DNA from: JAVBLK01 sp031553565
GTDB lineage: Bacteria > Bacillota > Clostridia > Christensenellales > DUVY01
Direction of reading: 5' to 3'
DNA: 48,393 nucleotides
Assembly: GCA_031553565.1 (NCBI GenBank)
Contig: JAVBLK010000002.1
Location: forward strand, 1-48,393
The position numbers were made by a program, and so were the translations under genes. How positions within the stretch are numbered: position 1 is the stretch's first letter; the number at the start of each line of letters is the position of its first letter. Under the pieces are notes generated by a model. That model saw only the letters and a list, made by a program, of their open reading frames with translations. It was not told the DNA's origin and made no database searches. Below are positions 25,769 to 33,381 of the stretch, one piece after another.

Positions 25769-26063
25769 CCCTGTTACCTCTCTTATTTCCGGTTTGCTTT
25801 TCGCCAAAGGCGGATGCTTGAACTGCTCATACCAAACGTTACGGATATGATTATGTACAAAAAAACGGTATATAAACCCTGACGGCAGCAATTTTCACTG
25901 CGGTTACGCAAAGGAAAACGGCTTTCCGCAGTTACGCACGCGCTGCACCCGCGAATAATATACCCGCATATGGCAAATGCTTACATTGCCGGCATAAATT
26001 ACACAAAAAAACTTTGGGGCAAAAGAGCCGCAATTTATCTTTAAAATGGTAATATAGAATATT

Positions 26064-26735
26064 ATGCGCCAGTACTCCAGGAAAATCTTAGAACTTAACG
26101 GTTATTTATACCCCGATCCCCGCCTGAAAAAACAGGCCGATTGCTTGATCAAGACAGGCATCAAACTGCTGATAGCGGGGTTCTTTTTCATCCTGATCAT
26201 GGATCTTGTGATCGTCTTCTTTTCGGATGACCTGTCCGCGCTGCTGGGACTGAGGGACTTTACGGTCGTCGGGCACCTTTCGGTCTCGTTTGCGGGGTTT
26301 ATCATTATCCCGGGCTGCAGCGTCGCCGTTGCCTTAAAGAAGAAAGCGGTCAAAGACGAGCAATACAATATTATGCTTGCCGACCGCAAAGAATATTATC
26401 TGCCGGTCGCGCTGCACGAGGTTATAGACAACTACAACTTAAGGCGCAACGCCGTGGTCATATGCGTTTTCTGGGGCGCGCTGATCATTTATTCGGGCTT
26501 CATCGCCGCCGCGATCGCGTTCGGCCTTGCAAACGCCGCGCTGGGCCTTGGGGTGTTTATCGGGCTTTTCGCGTTCGAAACGGGCAGCATGATTGCCGCG
26601 TCGCTGAGCGCGAAATATATGCTTAAAAAAGCCGCGTCGATACAGCGCGAGATCGAAGCCGAGGTGCATTACCGCATAAACGGCGCAAAAATATTGAGGA
26701 AACTTTACAAAAACGAATTAGACATCGAATATTGA
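26064..26735 (+). CDS. Four-helix membrane protein, unknown function
   Basis: A 223-residue protein with four predicted membrane helices (about 32-53, 70-92, 130-152 and 155-180) and charged ends, of no family I recognise. There is no ribosome site before the ATG; a TAATAT box with TGG (26047-26055) ends 8 nt before it, so it may be translated from a leaderless mRNA, although no -35 was found. It is convergent with ispE; a weak GCGTTTT/AAAACGC hairpin lies between. Confidence 0.65.
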   Translation: MRQYSRKILELNGYLYPDPRLKKQADCLIKTGIKLLIAGFFFILIMDLVIVFFSDDLSALLGLRDFTVVGHLSVSFAGFIIIPGCSVAVALKKKAVKDEQYNIMLADRKEYYLPVALHEVIDNYNLRRNAVVICVFWGALIIYSGFIAAAIAFGLANAALGLGVFIGLFAFETGSMIAASLSAKYMLKKAASIQREIEAEVHYRINGAKILRKLYKNELDIEY

Positions 26736-26817
26736 TACTGACCCGCGTTTTTGGTATTAAAACGCTGCTTTGTATAAGAAAATAGTAAATCTGTGTTTGC
26801 CCGGACGCCCTGTCCCG

Positions 26818-27702
26818 TCAGTTTATTATTATCGACGAGGGGACCGTATGGCACGCCGCGGCAAAGTCCAGCTTGCCCTTTATGCTTATCTCGGCGGTCT
26901 CCGCCTCGGCGGCGGTGCGGTAGAGCCCGAAACACGCGCTGCCGCTGCCGCTCATGATGCAGCCCAACGGATTGGTTGACTGAAGAATGTTCAGCGTTGT
27001 CTGGATCTCCGGGCAGATAAGTATCGAGGGGGTCTGAAGGTCGTTTGTCAACAGCTCGGCGACGGCCTCGGCATCGTTATTTTTCAGCGCGCGGATCATC
27101 GCGGCGGAATTCCCTTTCTTCCAGTTGTTCAAGCTGTCGAATTTATCATAGGAAGCTTTGGTCGAACAGCCGCTCCTGCCCTTTGCCACGACCATATGGA
27201 GAGGCCCTTCGAATGCGATCCTCTCGACCTTTTCACCTCTGCCGGTCACGTGGGCGCAGCCGCCGTCCAGCATATACGGCACGTCGCTGCCGGCCTTGAA
27301 CGCAATGATATACGCGCTGGAGGATTTGATGTCAACATTGAAAAGCTTTGATATCGCGGCTATGACACCCGCCGCGTCCGCCGAGGAGCCGCCCATACCG
27401 GCGGCAAACGGAATTCTCTTTGTAATTACGATATCTACGCCGCCGAGGTTGAAGCCGCCTATCAGCGCAGCGGCCGCCTTGTACGCGCTGTTGTATTTAT
27501 TTTCGATCTGTACGACGTTTCCGTTGCCGTCCAGCATCTTCGCCGTGATCTCCTTGTCGCGGCGCCGCGAAACAACAATGGTATCGGCGATATTGACCGA
27601 TACCATTACCGAATCCAGACAATGATAACCGCTGCTTGTCCCGTTGGTAATATTCAGCGACAGGTTGATCTTGGCGTTGACCTTCAAATTGACTGTATCC
27701 AT
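26818..27702 (-). CDS. ispE: 4-diphosphocytidyl-2-C-methyl-D-erythritol kinase
   Basis: A 294-residue GHMP kinase that phosphorylates CDP-methylerythritol in the MEP isoprenoid pathway. The substrate-binding start VNAKINLSLNI, the ATP loop PFAAGMGGSSADAA near 92-105 and the C-terminal GCIMSGSGSACFGLY motif are present. The frame extends to 27747, but the ATG at 27702 fits the family start and is placed 6 nt behind a TATAAT; there is no ribosome site, so a leaderless mRNA is predicted. Full length. Confidence 0.93.
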   Translation of the reverse strand: MDTVNLKVNAKINLSLNITNGTSSGYHCLDSVMVSVNIADTIVVSRRRDKEITAKMLDGNGNVVQIENKYNSAYKAAAALIGGFNLGGVDIVITKRIPFAAGMGGSSADAAGVIAAISKLFNVDIKSSSAYIIAFKAGSDVPYMLDGGCAHVTGRGEKVERIAFEGPLHMVVAKGRSGCSTKASYDKFDSLNNWKKGNSAAMIRALKNNDAEAVAELLTNDLQTPSILICPEIQTTLNILQSTNPLGCIMSGSGSACFGLYRTAAEAETAEISIKGKLDFAAACHTVPSSIIIN

Positions 27703-27708
27703 AAGGAT

Positions 27709-27737
27709 ATTATAGCCGTTTTGCCGCATGCAGTCAA
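27709..27737 (-). promoter_or_regulatory. ispE promoter placed for a leaderless transcript
   Basis: On the minus strand TTGACT (27737-27732), 17 bp and a perfect TATAAT (27714-27709). Only 6 nt separate the -10 box from the ATG at 27702. Confidence 0.75.
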
Positions 27738-27837
27738 GTTTCTGCATAATTATAGCCCGCGGCGGGGCGCCGTCCCCCCGGTAAAGCGTCGCGCCGCAAA
27801 AATTTTGTAAATTTCGGCACGAATTAAAAACTGGCTA

Positions 27838-27866
27838 TTGACAAACAATAAATGCGGTTGTATAAT
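27838..27866 (+). promoter_or_regulatory. Perfect consensus SigA promoter of a structured RNA
   Basis: TTGACA at 27838-27843, exactly 17 bp, TATAAT at 27861-27866. Transcription should start near 27873. This is the strongest promoter seen in the window. Confidence 0.85.
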
Positions 27867-27872
27867 AAAGAT

Positions 27873-28107
27873 ACAACTTAAGGATTTCCTGCGGTGCCCG
27901 TGTAACGGCTTATGTTTTACCACAATGAACATACGGGAGTGCTTCAAACGGTTGGCGCGGAGATGCCGGGCCTCAACGGTATTGTTATACCGCAAACCTT
28001 TAGGGTTTGATAACAGTGGAGGGCAGATACCATTGCCGCGGCGCACCCACCTGCCAAAAGGCGGGTAAAAATTTGTCGGTAAACGGCACAGGCGGGTTTC
28101 CAACAAC
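27873..28107 (+). ncRNA. ssrS: Structured non-coding RNA, probably 6S RNA
   Basis: About 235 nt between a perfect promoter and a strong terminator. The two ends pair: CCTGCGGTGCC near 27888 with GGCACAGGCGGG near 28085. Inner hairpins include TATGTT/AACATA, GGTAT/ATACC, CAAACC/GGGTTTG and ACCTGCC/GGCGGGT. The motifs CCTGCGGTGCCCGTG and ACGGGAG resemble those I recall from 6S RNAs, which bind RNA polymerase, but the several side hairpins fit the long 6S rod poorly and I could not fold or search it. Other abundant RNAs are possible. A 137-codon frame on the opposite strand is a shadow. Confidence 0.5.
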
Positions 28108-28148
28108 AGATACGGCGAAAGGTTTTTCCTTTCGCCGTATCTCATATA
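28108..28148 (+). terminator. Terminator of the structured RNA
   Basis: A perfect 15-bp stem (28108-28122 with 28128-28142) around a TTTTT loop. The immediate downstream sequence is CATATATATAG, then TTTTT a few bases later. Confidence 0.75.
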
Positions 28149-28173
28149 TATAGTTTTTATCACAAAGACATGT

Positions 28174-28205
28174 AAAAGGCGCCTTTTTTTCTTGCGGCGC
28201 CTTTT
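28174..28205. terminator. Bidirectional terminator AAAAGGCGCC/GGCGCCTTTT
   Basis: A perfect 10-bp stem with A and T runs on both sides, between the plus-strand RNA gene and the minus-strand zinc-ribbon gene. Confidence 0.8.
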
Positions 28206-28232
28206 GTAAATACTTTTTGCTATATTATCTGT

Positions 28233-28718
28233 TCACAGCCGTTTTCCGCAGGTTTTGCAGTAACCGCTCTTTAAGTCGTTTTGCGTCCCGCAGCTGCACA
28301 GCTTCATTTTCAGCAGCGGTTCGCCGCATTTATCACAGTACATCTCGTCGGTTTCGACCTTATCCCCGCATTTAGGGCATTTATCGTATGTGTCGATGAT
28401 CTTTGCGCCCGCGCCCGCGACAATGATTTTCATCCCCGCGCTGACCGCCGCAAGGCCGACCGCCACAAGCAGCCAGCCGCCCGGGACCATAAGCATACTG
28501 CCGACCATCAGCCCGATATTCATGTCCTTGCCGAAGTTGCTGAAACCGGTAGATACAAACAAATACATCCCGACAGCGAAAACCACCAGGCCGATAATTA
28601 TTCCTGTCCCGCCGCAGATGATAAGGATTTTCCTTATTCTTGCCGCCTTCTCCGAATTCAGCGCGTTGTTCGCGTTGTGGACAATGTTGCGGAATACTCC
28701 GCCGCCGTTTGCCGACAT
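28233..28718 (-). CDS. Membrane protein with C-terminal zinc ribbons
   Basis: A 161-residue protein. Two or three hydrophobic segments (about 30-53, 68-90 and 92-108) are followed by paired zinc knuckles: CPKCGDK..YCDKCGE and CSCGTQ..YCKTCGK. The start at 28718 is chosen because GGGAGGG lies 6 nt before it; the TTG at 28733 is inside that site. The upstream SPFH gene on the same strand also ends in zinc ribbons of the same style, so the two may work together at the membrane. No specific family recognised. Confidence 0.75.
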   Translation of the reverse strand: MSANGGGVFRNIVHNANNALNSEKAARIRKILIICGGTGIIIGLVVFAVGMYLFVSTGFSNFGKDMNIGLMVGSMLMVPGGWLLVAVGLAAVSAGMKIIVAGAGAKIIDTYDKCPKCGDKVETDEMYCDKCGEPLLKMKLCSCGTQNDLKSGYCKTCGKRL

Positions 28719-28851
28719 ATCGTTCCCTCCCAATATTTATATGCCTGCCCAAAAGCCGGTCACAATAGCCGAAGCTACGACCTCAAATCAAGCACCGCTT
28801 CAACCCCGCCGGAAACAATGGCTGCGCCTTTGGCGCACTAACCTTGACGGG

Positions 28852-28980
28852 AAATTTAACTTTAGATGCAAGGCAGCGGCGCGAAAGGCTTTCTTTTTGC
28901 GACGGAATCTGTATCGAAATACGTGACGGCGCAAAAAGAAAGCCTTTCGCGCCGATCCCGAAGCAAATAAAGTTAAATTT
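28852..28980. repeat. Long two-armed inverted repeat behind the SPFH gene
   Basis: A perfect 13-bp outer pair (28852-28864 with 28968-28980) and a perfect 23-bp inner pair (28879-28901 with 28930-28952) enclose unlike spacers of 14-15 nt and a 28-nt loop. The right arm overlaps the last codons and stop of the SPFH gene. It can form a strong hairpin in mRNA and lies between the two zinc-ribbon genes. It could be a small mobile element. Confidence 0.8.
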
Positions 28981-30190
28981 TAGAGCCGCACTCCGGACAA
29001 AATTTAGTCCCCGCCTTTACCTCAACGCCGCACTTCTTGCACAGCACCTTGTTTGCGGAGGCTTTTTCGCCGCACTCGGGGCAGAACTTTGCGTCCGGCT
29101 TCATCGCCCTGCCGCATTTTTGGCAGGTGATCCCGGTTACCATGCCCGCGCCGCAGTTAAGGCAGAACTTCGCATTCTTGCTGTTTTCGGCCTTGCAGAC
29201 AGGGCAGCGGACGATCTTCTCGCCCTCGGCTGCGGCTGCCTGGTCGCGCTTGAATTTTTCTTCGGCCGCGCGCCTTTCCACGTCGGCGTTGATAGCCGCG
29301 TTCTGCTGGCCGGTGACCATGCCGCTCTGCACCGCGCCGCCCATAAGGTTGGTCATCGCGTAGCCCGTGCCCATCATCATGCCCATTCCGCCTATGTTCA
29401 TACCGCTGCCCTTATGCGCGTTCGATGCCATATCGCGCATACTGTCCGCCGCCTGGAACGCCGTGTATTTGTTGACGTCGCCCAACGCGCCCATAGACGT
29501 CCTCTTGTCCATTGCCTTTTCGACCTCCTCGGGCAGCGAGATATTCTCGATCGCCATGCTTGCCAGCTCGATACCCATGTCGGTGAAACGTTTTAAGACT
29601 ATACGGTTGGTGTCGCTTGTCAGCCTGCTCAGCTGCATCGCAAGATCGAGCGCGGGGATATTGCTGGCCGCGACGGCCTCGCCAATCCCGCTGATAATAA
29701 TGCTCTTCAACTGGTCAACCAGCGAGGTGACCTTATAGGATGAAAGCGTACCGGCTACGTCCTTAAAGAATGTGACCGGGTTGTTTACCTTAAACGCAAA
29801 CGTGCCGAACGCGCGGAACCTGACCATACCGAAATCCTGATCACGCATCATGATCGGATTGGCGGTGCCCCACTTCATATTAATAAACTGCTTGGTGTTG
29901 ATGTAATAAACGTCGCAGACAAACGGCGAATTAAAGCCGTACTTCCAACTCATCAGCTTGGTAAGAATAGGCATATTGCCTGTGTCCAGCTTATATCTGC
30001 CCGGTTCGAATACGTCGGCAATCTTGCCGCTTGACACCAATATCGCCACCTGGCTGGGCGCGACGATAAGCTGCGATCCCATCATGATCTCCTGCTTCGG
30101 CTCGATCGGGAACCTGTACAGCATCGTATCGTGCGACGAGTTGTCCTGCCATTCGATGACCTTGAGCAGCTGATTCTTTAAAAACGCCAT
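28973..30190 (-). CDS. SPFH domain protein with three C-terminal zinc ribbons
   Basis: A 405-residue protein. The N-terminal part (about 1-240) is an SPFH domain of the kind annotated as virion core protein or YdjI-like: LIVAPSQVAILVSSGKIADVFEPGRYKLDTGNMP near 42-75. A low-complexity GMGMMMGTGYAM linker and a charged helix (DVERRAAEEKFKRDQ) follow, then three double-cysteine knuckles (CPVCKAENSKNAKFCLNCG, CQKCG..CPECG and CKKCG..CPECG). Related Bacillus YdjI helps recruit PspA-type stress proteins to membranes; that role here is inference. GGGAGG lies before the ATG. The stop lies in a long inverted repeat. Confidence 0.85.
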   Translation of the reverse strand: MAFLKNQLLKVIEWQDNSSHDTMLYRFPIEPKQEIMMGSQLIVAPSQVAILVSSGKIADVFEPGRYKLDTGNMPILTKLMSWKYGFNSPFVCDVYYINTKQFINMKWGTANPIMMRDQDFGMVRFRAFGTFAFKVNNPVTFFKDVAGTLSSYKVTSLVDQLKSIIISGIGEAVAASNIPALDLAMQLSRLTSDTNRIVLKRFTDMGIELASMAIENISLPEEVEKAMDKRTSMGALGDVNKYTAFQAADSMRDMASNAHKGSGMNIGGMGMMMGTGYAMTNLMGGAVQSGMVTGQQNAAINADVERRAAEEKFKRDQAAAAEGEKIVRCPVCKAENSKNAKFCLNCGAGMVTGITCQKCGRAMKPDAKFCPECGEKASANKVLCKKCGVEVKAGTKFCPECGSKI

Positions 30191-30244
30191 TTTTTTCCTC
30201 CCTGAAAAAGAAAAACCCTTTTTCTGTGTTTATTTATAGTTCAT

Positions 30245-30274
30245 ATTATAACAAAGTACCGGGGAAAATGAAAA
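30245..30274 (-). promoter_or_regulatory. SPFH gene promoter
   Basis: On the minus strand TTTTCA (30274-30269), 18 bp and TATAAT (30250-30245) preceded by TGT (extended -10). The leader is about 48 nt. Confidence 0.6.
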
Positions 30275-30366
30275 CAATTTATATGCTTTAATGAAACTTT
30301 AACCTTTTGGGCGCGAAGGCGGCGTTTTGAAACACTTACGTTTTCCCGCCCAAAAAGCATCCTGCT

Positions 30367-30413
30367 AAAAGCCCCTGCGTATTCCGCAGTAACTGCCGAT
30401 ACACGGGGGCTTT
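30367..30413 (-). terminator. Terminator hairpin behind the P-type ATPase gene and MITE copy A
   Basis: On the minus strand AAAGCCCC..GTGTAT pairs with ATACGC..GGGGCTTT (15 bp, two wobbles or mismatches), with a smaller GCAG/CTGC stem inside, and ends in TTTT. Reading through MITE copy A comes first. Confidence 0.7.
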
Positions 30414-30433
30414 CAGGCCGTATGGATATTTAG

Positions 30434-30592
30434 GTAAACGCTGATTAAAAGAGATAAATTTTGACCGAGTATTTTTCAGGCATAAAACGGCTTGTTTTTG
30501 AAGGCAATAGCAGAGCTATTGACGAAAAAAGAAGATGTTTTAGGCCGAAAAAGACGATGCGTCAAAGTTCTATCGAATTAATCAGCGTTTAC
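30434..30592. mobile_element. Hairpin MITE, copy A
   Basis: A 159-bp element with perfect 15-bp terminal inverted repeats (GTAAACGCTGATTAA) and a 4-bp direct duplication TTAG on each side (30430-30433 and 30593-30596), a sign of transposition. The whole element is one long imperfect palindrome; its centre CAATAGC-AGA-GCTATTG is perfect. It contains no transposase. A frame inside is shared with copy B but is not convincing as a gene. Confidence 0.85.
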
Positions 30593-30617
30593 TTAGAGTG
30601 TCGTTTTCTTTTCCTTT

Positions 30618-32987
30618 TCAGTGAGTATGCGCATGCGCTTTAACTGATTTTGCCCTTGCCGCTTTCGGCACGGGGTTGTAGCGCAATATAGTGGACGCTA
30701 TCAGTATGGCGATCAGCGCCACGCCGACGTCGGCAAATTCGGCTATCAGGATAAAATTCGGGAACATCAGGCCCGCCGCCTGCAAAAACAGGCTGAGCGC
30801 CATTATCAGCACCTTGGTGATCAATGTGAATATAATATTGATAAAGACGATCTGCCGGGTTTTCCTGGCTATCCTTATACTCATAGGCAGCTTTGCGACC
30901 TCGTCAGTCATTAAAACCACGTTCGCGACCTCCATCGCCGCGTCGCTGCCCAATGCTCCCATGGCTATCCCCACGTCCGCGCGTGTGATAGACGGCACGT
31001 CGTTTATGCCCTCGCCGACAAAAGCGGTGCCGCCGCGCTTTTTCCCTCCGCCGTTTTCCTTTCCTGCGATAATGCCGTCTAAAATCGCCAGCTTATCCTC
31101 GGGCATCAGCTGCGAATGCACTTCGTCGAGCCCCAGGTCTTTCCCGACGCGCATTGCTACCTCGTCCTTGTCGCCCGTCAGCATGACCGTCTTCTTTACC
31201 CCTAAGCCCTTAAGGTCGGCCAAAGCGTCCGCCGCGTCGGGCTTAATCGTGTCGTTCAATACTATCGCGCCCAAATACCGCCCGTCCTCGGCGATATATA
31301 CCGCCGTTCCCGGCGCTTTTGCCGCGGCGCAGGCCGCGCCCTCTTTTTCCATAAGCGCCGCGTTGCCGCAAAGGATCTTTTTGTCAGACAAGACCGCGGA
31401 TATCCCGTGCCCGCCGTATTCGGCGTACCCTGACACAAGCCCTGTGTCGATTTTTTCAGGATACTCGCGGACGATACTGCGCGCGATAGGATGCGTACTC
31501 AGGCTTTCGGCGTACGCCGCTTTCTTTATTAGCTCGGCCGCAGTGACCCCTTTTGCGGGCTCTAATGCCGTGACCTCGAAAACGCCGCGCGTCAGCGTGC
31601 CCGTCTTATCGAAAACCACAGTGTCCAGCGCGGCCAATGATTCCAGATAATTGCTGCCCTTTAAGAGGATGCCCTTTTTGCTGGCAGCGCCCACGCCGCC
31701 GAAAAACGACATCGGTATGGATAAGACCAGCGCGCACGGGCAGGACACGATCAGGAACATCAGGCCGGTATATATCCACTGCGAAAAGTTGTGCGGCGGA
31801 AATATCAACGGGATAAAGATTGCTATAATAACCGCCAGGATTACCACGCACGGCGTATAGATCTTGGAAAACTTGGTTATAAACTGCTCGCTCCTCGCCT
31901 TCTTTTCTGTCGCGCTCTCCACCATGCCCAGAATTTTTGCCACAGTGCTTTCGCTGTACTGCTTTTTTACCGATTCGGTAAACACGTTCTGTATATTGAC
32001 GCTGCCCGAAAACACGTCGTCGCCCTCGGCTATATTTACGGGCATAGACTCGCCTGTAAGCGCCGAGGTATCCAGCGCGGAGACGCCGGTATGCACCACG
32101 CCGTCAAGCGCCACCTTTTCGCCGGTGCGGACAATTATCTTATCCCCTACCTTGACGGTTTCGGGCGGGACCTCGGCCACCTGTCCGCCCTCGACCAGCT
32201 TGTTGACGGCTTTAGTACTCATGCTGACCAGCGCCTTTATCGAATTCCTGCTGCGCTCTACCGCCAAACTCTGGCACAGCTCGCCCACCTGATAAAAAAT
32301 AAGGATAGCGACCGCCTCCAGGTTTTCACCCAGTATTATGGCGCCTATGCCTACTATCGTCATCAGGAAATTCTCGTCCATCAGCCGGCCTTTCATCAGC
32401 CTCAGGAAAAAGGTTTTCAAGACCGAATGGCCGCACATCAAAAACGCCGCGTAATAAAGAAGGATGCTTATTGCCTCCCTTACGCTGTCGGCCTCTGCCC
32501 ACAGGTTCCATACAAAGCTGACCTCGCCGTGACCGTGCGCCTCTGCGCCCACGAACTGCAGCAGTACCGCGGCGATAAAAACCAATACCCCGCAAAGCTT
32601 TACAATATTGCCCGGAGTCATCAGTATTTTTTGCTTTACCTGCTTTTGCTCCCTGGCTTCCGAGGTGTCGGAAAGGATTACGCCGCTCTCGATACCCGCG
32701 ATAACGCGGATCATTTTAAGGTAAGCGCGGTTCATATCTATCCCTTCGCGGAACTCGACAGACAGCCGTGCCGCCGCAAAGTTCAGTGTCGCCGCGGCTA
32801 CCTCGTCCATTTTGTTGATCTCTTTTTCGACCTCGGCGGCGCAGTTAGCGCAATCCAGGCCCTCGATCCTGTATTCTTTGTACATTTTTGATTTCCCCGG
32901 CGCATCCGGCCCGAACAATTTGTTTTTTGACGGGCGGGTATATACCGCCGCCCCTGCCGCCGCGCTGTTTTTCTTTTTACCGTTCAT
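30618..32987 (-). CDS. Heavy-metal P-type ATPase (ZntA/CadA-like)
   Basis: A 789-residue P1B-type ATPase that exports Zn2+, Cd2+ or similar ions at the cost of ATP. An N-terminal extension (about 1-35, rich in K and A), one HMA metal-binding domain with GLDCANCA near 45, eight expected membrane helices, the actuator motif TGES, the metal site CPC in VSCPCALVLS, the phosphorylation site DKTGT, the HP motif LSTHPIA and GEGINDVPS are intact. The last helix carries AEFADVG, as in zinc/cadmium pumps, and the tail KAHAHTH is histidine rich. The start at 32987 has AAGGGA and AGGAGG before it. An ArsR-like operator lies upstream. Confidence 0.93.
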   Translation of the reverse strand: MNGKKKNSAAAGAAVYTRPSKNKLFGPDAPGKSKMYKEYRIEGLDCANCAAEVEKEINKMDEVAAATLNFAAARLSVEFREGIDMNRAYLKMIRVIAGIESGVILSDTSEAREQKQVKQKILMTPGNIVKLCGVLVFIAAVLLQFVGAEAHGHGEVSFVWNLWAEADSVREAISILLYYAAFLMCGHSVLKTFFLRLMKGRLMDENFLMTIVGIGAIILGENLEAVAILIFYQVGELCQSLAVERSRNSIKALVSMSTKAVNKLVEGGQVAEVPPETVKVGDKIIVRTGEKVALDGVVHTGVSALDTSALTGESMPVNIAEGDDVFSGSVNIQNVFTESVKKQYSESTVAKILGMVESATEKKARSEQFITKFSKIYTPCVVILAVIIAIFIPLIFPPHNFSQWIYTGLMFLIVSCPCALVLSIPMSFFGGVGAASKKGILLKGSNYLESLAALDTVVFDKTGTLTRGVFEVTALEPAKGVTAAELIKKAAYAESLSTHPIARSIVREYPEKIDTGLVSGYAEYGGHGISAVLSDKKILCGNAALMEKEGAACAAAKAPGTAVYIAEDGRYLGAIVLNDTIKPDAADALADLKGLGVKKTVMLTGDKDEVAMRVGKDLGLDEVHSQLMPEDKLAILDGIIAGKENGGGKKRGGTAFVGEGINDVPSITRADVGIAMGALGSDAAMEVANVVLMTDEVAKLPMSIRIARKTRQIVFINIIFTLITKVLIMALSLFLQAAGLMFPNFILIAEFADVGVALIAILIASTILRYNPVPKAARAKSVKAHAHTH

Positions 32988-33020
32988 ATTATAGTCCCTT
33001 CCTCCTGTTTTAAACAAGTA

Positions 33021-33179
33021 ATACTAATACCATTTATAATTAACTATATTTCGCATAGATTTTTGGGGGCAAAGCCGGCTAACAGCTGAGCGCGCAGCAA
33101 AGCCTACGCGCGAGCATTTTAGGCGGCTTTGCACCGGAAAGATGGCGAAAGATTAGTAAATTAAAATGAGGATTAGTAT
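33021..33179. mobile_element. Second MITE-like element, ATACTAAT..ATTAGTAT ends
   Basis: A 159-bp palindromic element with imperfect terminal inverted repeats of about 26 bp and, inside, GCAAAGCCG/CGGCTTTGC and GCGCGC pairings (33071-33133). It is different from the other MITE family. It stands in the leader between the predicted promoter and the P-type ATPase start. No clear target duplication was found. Confidence 0.65.
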
Positions 33180-33254
33180 AAATAGTGTCTGCAATTATTT
33201 GTCCGCACGTTTTTCGTCCTGCTGCAGTGTTTATTCGCTTCCACATGCTGAACA

Positions 33255-33305
33255 GTTGAGCACTTATTCAACTATTATACTACATGATACCCTTTTTTTT
33301 GTCAA
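33255..33305 (-). promoter_or_regulatory. Promoter with ArsR/SmtB-like operator for the P-type ATPase gene
   Basis: On the minus strand TTGACA (33305-33300), 17 bp and TAGTAT (33282-33277). The predicted start falls in GTTGAGCACTTATTCAAC (33255-33272), a palindrome that matches the zinc-sensor operator type TGAACAAATATTCA at 11 of 14 positions. A metal-sensing repressor should bind here; no arsR-family gene is in the window. The leader to the ATG is about 280 nt and contains the 33021-33179 element. Confidence 0.6.
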
Positions 33306-33366
33306 GCGATTATATAATTCTTTTTACTTTGCAATCGGGGACTTGTATAAGTCCTCCGCCGGTTTG

Positions 33367-33375
33367 TGCTATAAT
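33367..33375 (+). promoter_or_regulatory. tsaD extended -10 promoter placed for a leaderless transcript
   Basis: TGC directly before a perfect TATAAT (33370-33375). No good -35 was found. The ATG follows after 6 nt and there is no ribosome site. Confidence 0.65.
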
Positions 33376-33381
33376 GTATTT

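Noticed and set aside
27750..28163. 137-codon open frame opposite the structured RNA
   Set aside because: It overlaps the RNA's promoter, paired segments and terminator; no ribosome site and no family.
30461..30643. Small frame shared by MITE copies A and B (MTEYFSGIKRLVFEG type)
   Set aside because: The similarity is explained by the repeated DNA; copy C does not keep the frame.
31791..32891. 366-codon open frame on the plus strand
   Set aside because: Shadow of the P-type ATPase, whose motifs are complete on the other strand.
33166..33381. N-terminal extension of TsaD
   Set aside because: It covers the tsaD -10 box and the divergent ATPase promoter and is outside the conserved family start.
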